Made by a program: the position numbers and the translations under genes. Positions 55,912 to 64,000 of a DNA stretch of 64,000 nt are shown here, piece by piece. The stretch comes from Phaeoceros laevis (Eukaryota; Anthocerotophyta; Anthocerotopsida; Notothyladales): NCBI GenBank assembly GCA_049999765.1, contig JBNGIQ010009531.1, positions 50,643 to 114,642 on the forward strand, written 5' to 3'. The notes beneath the pieces are model-generated. The model saw only the letters and a program-made list of their open reading frames with translations. It ran no database searches and had not been told where the DNA came from. Within the stretch, counting starts at the first letter, position 1. Each line of letters starts with the position of its first letter.

Positions 55912-56022
55912 ACAGCCAACGCTGGTGACCGAGATATCTATCACAATCATATAACAGCCGACGCTGGTGACCGAGATATCTATCACAATCATGTCACAGC
56001 CAACGCTGGTGACCGAGATATC
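55912..56022. repeat. 42-bp tandem repeat, about 2.7 copies
   Basis: A unit beginning ACAGCC(A/G)ACGCTGGTGACC and containing GAGATATCTATCACAATCAT starts at 55912, 55954 and 55996. The unit length, a multiple of three, keeps a frame open, but the peptide has no known feature. Confidence 0.9.
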
Positions 56023-56559
56023 CATGACTTCAGTGCATGAAAAACACCAGCGATTTTATTGACCAAATTAAATTAATCTGGGAGCAAGCCGGAACTTGTT
56101 TCTCTCGGCCCGATCTCTCTCTCCATGGACGGACGACCTTGAAGCTACGCTGGCTATGGCCTAGCGCCCCCAGTTATCATGGCATGCATGTCACAAGATG
56201 AATCAAGATCATAGCTATAGGTTTTGTCCCAAGCGTTCGATATTTGTTCAGTTCATGGTAGGGATTCGGAGCCGCTTTCAACATGTACGAGGACGAAAAT
56301 GCTCATGTGGTGTGCTAATTTTACCGAGGTCGTCGAAGTACACTTGATCAATTTCGGACGCTGCTAGCGTGCTATATAAGGGCGTATTTCTGGATCGGAT
56401 CGACGTGGGTGTATTTAAATTAGTGGGGCACTTGAATGCTAGGCTACTTGTTCTTACGCCTGGTCCCGGAGTCCCCACTAGGGTTTCGCACCTGTAACGA
56501 GGAAGCGAAGCGCTGACGGAAGTCGGCATTCGGGAAGAGAGAGAGTCTACGGAAGGGAC
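56023..56559. other. Promoter and 5' UTR of the PLATZ-like gene
   Basis: No gene is recognised. A GAGAGAGAG tract lies just before the start codon. Confidence 0.4.
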
Positions 56560-58023
56560 ATGGCGGATCAAAGATGCATGGATGGACATGAACAAGGGAG
56601 GGGCACAGCAGCAGCAGCATCGAGCGGCAGCGAGGGATCGTCATCGTCCGCCCCGTTGGAGGATACTTGCCCATCAAAGGACATCCGCACATCTTCATCG
56701 TCGAGTGAAACGATGGATACGGACTCTCCTGAGGTTGATATGGATGAGGTATCTACTTTGCCAGCGGAAGGTAGCAGCCCTAAGGTGGATGCGGCTGAGA
56801 CACCCCCTTTAGGGACCAAGGGGAGTGAGATGGAGAATGCTACTCCCTTGCGTGAACCACTGGATACGATCAAGATTGACGCCGTAGAGACATCTTCTCT
56901 GCCTACGGACGGAAGGTCGGATCCGGAGGAAGGTGAAGGAACTATCTCAGAACACGAAGCAGCTCCCCTTTGGTTGGAAACTTTTATAAGCTCGAATGAC
57001 AAATTTCATGCCAAGAAGGAGGGATGCAGCATGCACAAACATATGCAGAATGGGAAGTTTCCCAGCAAGTTGGCTTTGATTTATTACTGCACCACGTGTA
57101 CGAAAGGGGCTATATGTCAGTATGGTGTGGAGGACCAGCATAGTGGGCCAGGTCATCACGTACTCAAAACAAGGGTGGTTGGCGGCAACATATGTGTTTT
57201 GTTAGAGGACATAAAAGCGGTGGATGAAACAAGTTTCGATCGTATCCAAAGCTTTGTCTCTAATGGAAAAATGGTTTTATTCCTCAAGTCCAAGGGCCCT
57301 ACAAGTGCGCGCTCTAATTCTAAATCGAAATGCGCTCAATGTCTCCGGTCTGTGGTTTTCCATAGAGGCGGCTCTAGTAATGGAAATCTGGAGAACGAAG
57401 GAGGACCAAGGTTTTGTTCCATAGATTGTAACATCCAATATGCGCACCTTCATGCAGAGGAGGAGGGAATGACTTTATCTCTGAAGAGAGGAGTAGTGCA
57501 ACACGAGCTAGTTGATGGAGACAAAGAAACCACTGTCGAGCAGATTAAGGTGAGTAAGCAGGCTCGTGAGGTCAAACCAAAGAGCCAAGAGAAAACCAAG
57601 AAAATGAAGGACAAGGTTGATGGAGGTGGAAAGCAACGACCTCCTCGAAAGCGCAAGAGGCCTGTGGAAATGGACAGTCCTGATGACTTGGGTACACCCA
57701 ACAAAAAAAGAGCATTTGACGAGGATGAACCTCTTTGGATAACCAATGTGGACATCCCTCGTAAAACCTTCAACATTCTAGCTCCTCCCTCGATGCAAGT
57801 GGAACAAGTCTTTGAGCAAGTAATTGCTGCGGGATGGAACGTTCAACAGTTTGAAGCTTCTATGGTGGAGGAAGAAATTGCTCTGCGCGAATCCTTGCCA
57901 GACAAAGGAGAGCACAAGAAGAATGTTTTCAATAGGATGAAGGGGTCTGATAAGCCAATGCACGTCTTCAACGTGAATCATGATAGTAGAACTTTTTCAG
58001 TTCTGGTGCCTTTTGATGAGCTG
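56560..58023 (+). CDS. PLATZ-like zinc-finger protein (first exon; 3' exons not found)
   Basis: The frame runs from ATG 56560 to a donor (CTG|GTAAGTAAT at 58024); read-through would stop at 58095. Residues 1-130 are acidic, Ser/Thr-rich low complexity. From residue 136 (PLWLETF), the PLATZ pattern appears: C156...H159, C177-x2-C180, C186, H194, HH200, then VVGGNICVLLEDIKAVDE, IQSFVSNGKMVLFL, CAQCLRS and RFCSIDC, all of which have counterparts in plant PLATZ DNA-binding proteins. A basic stretch (PPRKRKRP) after that could be a nuclear signal. A C-terminal part with a repeated RTFN/RTFS motif, ending VPFDEL, is not in ordinary PLATZ proteins. Further exons would lie across or beyond the Copia element. 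Confidence 0.7.
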
Positions 58024-58554
58024 GTAAGTAATGTGATATATGCCATTGCAATAGATTTCCATGTAATGTCCAAACTGCCAGGAGACTTCAGCTAGAGTTC
58101 TATCATCATGATGGATGAAGTAAATTTTGCTGCACCTATTTAACTTCATTTGGTAGAAACTACATGTGTCTCTCACTGATGTTCATGTTTTTTTAACCCC
58201 CTGCCACTATGTTCTTGAAGAACCCTAAACTGCTTCCCTAATGCAGTTTAGTGCCCCGTTCACACTATTGGGTAGAGTCCCAGCCTGTTGCATCACATCT
58301 GTGGTAGATAGTCAAAATACATGTACTGTTAGAGAACTAGGTTAACTAGGTTCGTATATAGGCGCATCCATTAACCTAACGAACGGCTGCCTCCCGACCG
58401 ACACCGGTCATGTCGGTTAGGGTAGGAGGCGCGTCCCGTCGTCTGAACGGGTCCGCCTATCTGTATGCACTACGCGTGTGCGCTCAATAATCTATCTTGT
58501 CATCTTTGCATTCTTGCCCAATCTCTAGCCGATCTTAAGCGCCGTGCTGCGATA

Positions 58555-58566
58555 TGGTATCAGAGC
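58555..58566 (+). other. Primer-binding site of Copia element (initiator tRNA-Met)
   Basis: TGGTATCAGAGC is complementary to the 3' end of plant initiator methionine tRNA and is the common primer site of plant Copia elements. It marks the end of the 5' LTR. Confidence 0.9.
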
Positions 58567-59393
58567 GCATCGCAATCTTCTGACATGTGCTGTTGTGCAA
58601 GAATCTTTCTTGTAGAATGGCGGATTCGTCTAGCATTCCAGCAAACAGCCCAAGTCAGGGATCTGGCGCTTAGAAGGAATTCGATAGACACTGGAAGGTC
58701 ACAATATGCCTCGGCGTGACAGAAACCGACAACAAAGAGGTCATAGTCCCTTTGGGTTGTCCAGAGGTCAGGTCGCTACCTCTGCGACTAGGCATTGTGA
58801 TTAGGAGGGTTTGTGTCCTTACCAGAGTCGTTCCATTGAATCTGTTCTTGCTAACTCCGGACGCTTCCAAGACAGGTCTTTGCGTCCGCATTGTCCTACT
58901 GCTGGCTGTGCACGGTCAGGTTTTAAAACCCAATCAACTGCTGATAGTTTGTGTGGCCCAAGTCGGTCTAGGGAGTCCCATCTAGACTCTCGATTGCTGG
59001 TTGCTCTTCAGGCACTTTCCTGGCAAGGGAATGTCCACACCAGATTACAGCAGAGGTCAGAAAGCTTTGCTGCTGCCAGAAGTCGGTATACCACAAAGCT
59101 TTTAGTTACCATTTCAAGGAAGATCGATCTTGTCTGCAATAGAGTCTGTCAGCTTCTTGATGCACACACGTCAACAGGTGTTTCCCTTCAAGAACCTGAA
59201 TCATCACAAGTTGTCAACTTTCCACCTGAAGATGAACCCCCTCCTGATGTCTAGTCGTACATAGGTTATGTTCTCACGTCCTCCCTCTGAGACAGGATCT
59301 TCATCCTCATTTGAGCCACGAACACCACCACAACGTCCCAAACTCCTTAGATTTCCACTTAGAACAACTCCTAAGATATCTAGAAAACCAAAC

Positions 59394-60716
59394 ATGTCTG
59401 GAGCAGGAGGTGCAAGAGGTGGGGGAGGTGGAGGAGGTGGCGGAGGGGGAGGAGGTGGCGGGGGTGGAGGAGGTGGTCAGCCACTACCACCACCTGCTCA
59501 TACTACAGTCACACACTTTAAAGTGGATTTCAAAGATCGAGATCGAGTATGAGCAGTCACACACTTTAAAGTGGATTTCAAAGATCGAGATCGGTTTAAC
59601 GGTAGTGAATATGAAGTCTGGACAATAAGGCTGCGTACCATTCTTGAAGAACAAGACCTTCTGGAAATCATCCTAGGAACACAGCAGAAACCAACTGCAG
59701 GATCTCCACCTGCAGACATAGAAGCTTGGGCTAAGGCTGATCGCCGAGCTCGGAGCATCCTTGTTGCAGGCTTAGATAAAAATATGCTGCACCACGTGTA
59801 GGGCCTGGACACTACTGCAGAAATGTGGGCCACCTTCGATCAGATGTTTCAAACGAAGAATTCTGCATCGATGGTTAATTCCACAAGAGCCTTTTGGCAT
59901 CTCAAGATGTGAGAGAATGAACCCATTGAAGCACACCTGAACAAATTCCGTGCACTTCGAGCACGCCTTGCTGCGTGTGGCACCAAATTGGATGAGACAC
60001 AAGCTGTGCAACAGCTTTACTCATGTCACTACCTCCTAGCTACCGTACCTGTCTCTTCACAGAACAATAACATGAGGGCAGCTGGAGGAGGAAACCTCAC
60101 TGAGGTGATTGGTGCTCTGCTGGAGGAAGAAGCCACATGGCACGGTTCAAAACATGAAGGCAGACATGATGGAGCAGGAGGCTCAAATCGAGTACTACTC
60201 ACATCAAAAGGAAAAGGACCTCGCATGTCCAGCAGCAGGTCAGGTGGGAAGCACACCTCAGATTCCAAGCCCTATAACTCTAAGAAGAAAGGAGCCTGCA
60301 ATTGGTGTAAAATTCCAGGACATTTTGAGAAGGACTGTCGTAAGAAAGCAGCTGGAGAACCCAAACGGGAACCATCCTCAGGTGCTGAATCTCACACTGC
60401 TTCAGTCAAGAAGACTGGAGCTATCCTGGCCTCATGCCTTGTATCCTCAAACGAAGACAAGAAATGCTGGTTTATGGACTCAGGTGCATCTCACCATGTC
60501 TGTAATCAGCATGAGGCACTTATAGATTACAAGCTAGCCTTGAATGGACAAACAGTTCGTGTAGGAGATGATAGAGGTCTGCCTATCTTAGGCACAGTTC
60601 CACTCAACTTGCCCTCTGGACATACAATCACACTGTTAGATGTGCTGCATGTATCTAGAATGGCTAAGAATCTTGTGTCAGTCACAAAGTTGAAACGTTT
60701 CTTGCCTAGGGTTTGA
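59394..60716 (+). pseudogene. Copia gag and protease region, broken
   Basis: From ATG 59394 the predicted gag begins with a long poly-glycine run encoded by GGN repeats (about 59416-59480). The gag core (FNGSEYEVWTIRLRTILEEQ) follows, then a zinc knuckle CNWCKIPGHFEKDC and the aspartic protease motif WFMDSGASHH. In-frame stops occur in a 48-bp tandem duplication (59506-59599), at 59799-59801, at 59910-59912 and at 60714-60716. Confidence 0.85.
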
Positions 60717-62528
60717 GTGTTATTTGAGTCTGAGCCTGCTGAGTGTCACATCGAACAAGATGGACACCTCCTGGCTAAAGCTTACCCCTCAAATGATCTC
60801 TACAAGCTGGAGTGTACACCTTCAAGGATACACAGTGCTGCCCATCTTACACAAGCTGAGCATGCTGCAAATTTTAGGCTCCGGCATCATCGGCTTGGGC
60901 ACATCAATGTGCGGAGGATGAGACAAGCTACCGAAGGCAACCTGTACAGGGAACCACTCAGATTTCAACCACAGTCTACACTTTTATGTGAGCCATGTAT
61001 CTATGGCAAGCATCATAAGCTGCCACATGTTGATAGGAATCATACCAAGGCTAAGATCCTCCTTGAGCTTGTCCACTCTGATTTGTGTGGTCCCATGTCA
61101 AAGCGCTCATTTGGGGGAGCCAAGTATTTCCTTTCTTTTATTGATGATTGGAGTAGGTTTACAGTTGTGTATTTCCTGTCCAGAAAGTCTCAAACGTTAG
61201 ACTTCTTCAAGGACTACTTAGCTAGTGCACAACGTCAAACATCTCACCTTCTGAAAACACTTAGAACAGATGGGGGTGGAGAGTATGGTTCCAATGCCTT
61301 TAAGCAGCTGTGTCAGGAGTTAGGCATTTCACGTCAGCTCACAATTGCCTATACGTCTAAACAAAATCCCATAGCTGAAAGGAATAATGGTCTTCTTCAA
61401 GAGCAGGCCAAGGCTTCCTTAGCACAAGCCGGTCTCTCATTGGGATACTGGGCGGAAGCAGTTGCAGCAGCTGTTTACATCAAGAATAGGACACCAACAG
61501 CTGCAGTACCTGGTAGCACTCCTTTTGAACGATGGACAGGGCACAAGCCCCGGATCTTGCATCTGCGAGTGTTCGGAAGCCCTGCCTACGCGTTTATTCC
61601 AAAGAAGAAACGGAAAAAGATGCAACCAAATGCTGTCAAGTACATCTTCGTGGGCTACACTGAGGGCATTAAAGGATATAAGCTCTTCAACCCAGAGAAC
61701 CGGACGCTCCTTCATGCTCGTAGCGTGATCTTTGATGAGAATGCTATTCTCAGTCGCTCTCCAGAGTCGGGACCTACCATCAACACCAAGGCAACAACTG
61801 CTACCAGGGATGCTGCTGAGGACGCTGCTGACTCAGACCAGGATGATGGACAACTTGCCAGCACTGATGGAGAGGATGCGATCGCCTCCACACCATCCGA
61901 CACCCATACAGTTACCTTGGATGACCCAGATGACTCTGATGATACTGCATCAGCAGAAGGTGATGGTGTTGCTGGCGAAGTCAGCCATTTTTCCTCCTGT
62001 TCTCAGTCTGACCAGGAAGAGGCCCCTGATCTTCGTCACCCTGAGGTGGCTGCACCAGTTCCTTCTACATCTGTGCGTCGCACCACAAGGCCTCATCCCT
62101 CTCGGGACAATTGGACAGTTCGTCCTTTTACCCCACCAAGCAACTCACTCCGACCCTCCAGAAGCTCGTCTCGCAGGCCCTCTCGGACAAATACACAGGT
62201 CCCTGATTCAACTCTTCAGTTTGGCACTATTCCAGTTGAGGGGGAGATATTTGCAGAGGGAGCTGTGTTTGCCGAAGGTGTTACAGCTGATGAAGCATCT
62301 GGCAAGGGAGCTGAACATGATGAGGAAGCAGCGTATGGAGTCTACCTTGCGGGTTTGACACCAGCACAGCGCAGCATTGCACAAGGCCTCATTGCTGAAG
62401 CCTTGTTGGCTGCTGACCAGGCTGGAGATCCAATCACAATGACTGAAGCCCTAAATGGTCCTCATGGTGCTGAGTGGAAGGCAGGCATCCAGTCCGAGTA
62501 TGACAGCTTGATCCAGAACGGTACCTGA
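60717..62528 (+). pseudogene. Copia integrase region (frame continues from gag-pro)
   Basis: Open for 603 codons. The integrase zinc-binding HHRLGH...CEPCIYGK motif is followed by the DDE core (LVHSDLCGPM, DDWSRF, then RTDGGGEYGSNAF and IAERNNGLLQE), and the GKP-like end GSTPFERWTGHKP. An acidic linker leads to the reverse-transcriptase region. The frame ends with TGA at 62526-62528, exactly where Copia proteins have Trp in NGTW, so this is a Trp-to-stop change. Confidence 0.85.
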
Positions 62529-64000
62529 AAGCTTGAACCTTTGCCACAAGGAAGGAAGGCTGTTACTTGCAAGTGGGTCTTCAAGACTAAACTGAATCCT
62601 GATGGGTCCACTGCAAGATACAAGGCCAGGTTAGTTGCTCGTGGTTTCACGCAGCGACCAGGTCTAGATTATCACGACACCTTTTCTCCCGTGGTCAGAT
62701 TTACCTCAGTTCGTGTGCTCCTTCCTTCTGTAGCACAGAATGATCTTACAGTCCATCACATGGATGTCAAAACTGCATTCCTGCACGGGGAGTTAGAAGA
62801 AGATGTCTACATGCAACAGCCTGAGGGTTTTATAGACAAAAGGCATCCTAATTATGTCTGCAAACTCATTATAACCATCTACGGCCTCAAACAGGCCCCT
62901 AGGACATGGTTTCAGAAATTTAGTACATTCCTTAAGTCCTTAGGGTTTAAGGAGAGTGATGCCGATTCAAACGTCTACCTGTGCACTGATGGAGAGCTGT
63001 TCGTCATCATAGCCTTGTATGTTGACGATGCTCTACTTATAAGTTACAGTCCTAGTGACATGCTGCCAAGAATCAAAGGTCTGCTACGTAAGCATTTTGA
63101 GATGACAGACCTTGGAATTATTCGCTTCTTCTTGGGGGTACAAGTCCTGCTAGTCCCTGCAAAAGGCTCAGTCGTATTGCATCAAGCACACTACATTGAC
63201 CTGATGTTGAAGACCTTCAACATGGAGGACGCTAGACCTGTCAGCACACCCATGGCTACTGGAACACGGCTTTCCAAGATGGACTGTCCCAAAACTAAGG
63301 AAGAAAGAGCTACCATGCAGGCAGTTCCCTACAGGAAGTTTGTAGGGTTCTCACTGTACATGTCCACAAAGACAAGGTTTGATCTTTGCCAGCCCAGTGG
63401 TCTCCTTGCCCAGTTCGTAGAGGATCCTGGCAATGTTCATTGGACAGTAGGCAAGCGGTCATGCAGTATTTAAAGGGCACAAGGAACTATGGACTTCGTT
63501 ACCGCAAGGATCCTAGCATTAAGAAACTGTTTCTGCAAGAGTATACTGATGCTGATTGGGGAGGTGATCCAGATACCAGGAAGTCGGTGTCAGCCTACTG
63601 CTTTACCCTTGCGGGTGCTGCAATTTCCTGGCAGTCGAAGAAACAATCATTCGTCAGTACGTCAACAATTGAAGCTGAGGATGGTGCAGCTGCAGAGAGC
63701 TACAAGGAAGCTGTGGCAAATCGAAGGCTTCTGGCAGACATTGCACAAGAGCAGTCAGATCCCACACCAGTATTCTGTGACAACCAGTCTGCACTTCTCC
63801 TTGCAAGTAATCCTGTCTATCATGCACGCACGAAACATATTGATCTACATCTGCATTATGTTAGACAGGCCATAACACGAAGGGAAGTTGCACTCATGTA
63901 TGTACCCACAGATGCCAACTATGCTGACCTGCTCACAAAACCATTAAGCAGAGAAAGGCATGAGTCACATGTACAGAGTTTAGGGATGGCTGACATTACA
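62529..64000 (+). pseudogene. Copia reverse transcriptase and RNase H region
   Basis: The RT segment (CKWVFKTKLNPDG, DVKTAFLHGEL, YGLKQAPRTW, catalytic YVDDALL) is open to 63473. A frame shift near 63450 moves the rest (MQYLKGTRNYGLRY, YTDADWGGDPDTRKSVSAYC, KHIDLHLHYVR) into another frame, where RNase H continues to the window end with ADLLTKPLSRERH. The terminal exon and 3' LTR lie outside. Confidence 0.85.

Larger units (their letters stand above)
58327..64000 (+). mobile_element. Ty1/Copia LTR retrotransposon, degenerate, runs off the window
   Basis: A 5' LTR probably begins TGTTAGAGAACTAGG at 58327 and ends shortly before the primer-binding site at 58555. The internal order gag, protease, integrase, reverse transcriptase, RNase H is that of Copia elements. 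Gene frames are broken by in-frame TGA and TAG stops, a 48-bp duplication and a frameshift, so this copy is not autonomous. The 3' LTR is not in the window, so age cannot be estimated from LTR divergence. It lies about 300 bp downstream of the last recognised PLATZ exon, in the same orientation. Confidence 0.9.

Noticed and set aside
1-64000. CRISPR arrays, bacterial operons, phage or plasmid genes
   Set aside because: None seen. Repeats are tandem or inverted without regular spacers, and genes are spliced and of plant type.

Overview
The window is nuclear DNA of a land plant. The evidence is spliced genes with GT-AG introns of roughly 60-200 bp, a plastid-targeted GDT1/PAM71-type transporter, a PPR-E-DYW editing factor with several decayed relatives, a plant-type receptor kinase, a PHO1 phosphate exporter, a PLATZ-like zinc-finger protein and a Copia retrotransposon primed by initiator tRNA-Met. 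Compact introns, abundant DYW-class PPR debris and some genes that flowering plants lack (as I remember them) suggest a bryophyte or lycophyte. I cannot name the species from the sequence.

Layout. Positions 1-6.1 kb are AT-rich and gene-poor, with hairpins, palindromes, two MITE-like elements (one with piggyBac-like ends) and a tRNA-Val(CAC). From 6.1 to 14.3 kb lie a plastid GDT1-like transporter (-), two tandem GC-rich F-box/kelch-like genes (+) and a FAD-dependent oxidoreductase (+). From 14.4 to 28.4 kb lie an ER metallopeptidase ERMP1-like M28 gene (+, with a 100-N gap), a PPR pseudogene (-), PEX3 (-) and exportin-T/PAUSED (+). From 29.3 to 37.5 kb lie an intact intronless PPR-DYW gene (-), further PPR remnants and a receptor-like kinase (+).

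The most interesting part is 38-49 kb. A RtcB-family RNA ligase carries an extra N-terminal, possibly ubiquitin-like domain. Next to it is a 5'-incomplete ubiquitin E2 variant (UEV1/MMS2), then the remains of a HSPA12-like Hsp70. After these comes a minus-strand gene whose exons encode leucine-rich repeats, a Roc GTPase, a COR domain and a C-terminal caspase-fold protease. That domain has the His-Gly and Cys-Arg-Gly landmarks of true caspases, not those of plant metacaspases. This LRR-Roc-COR-caspase fusion looks like a self-contained sensor-switch-protease and is the best candidate for an undescribed system.

From 51 to 58 kb lie PHO1 (SPX-EXS, 11 exons, -) and a PLATZ-like gene (+). A degenerate Copia element starts about 300 bp past the last recognised PLATZ exon and runs off the window end.

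Exon borders were assigned by eye from reading-frame phase, splice dinucleotides and family alignment from memory. No search was run. Three N gaps are present, and two of them have duplicated flanks that look like unmerged contig overlaps.
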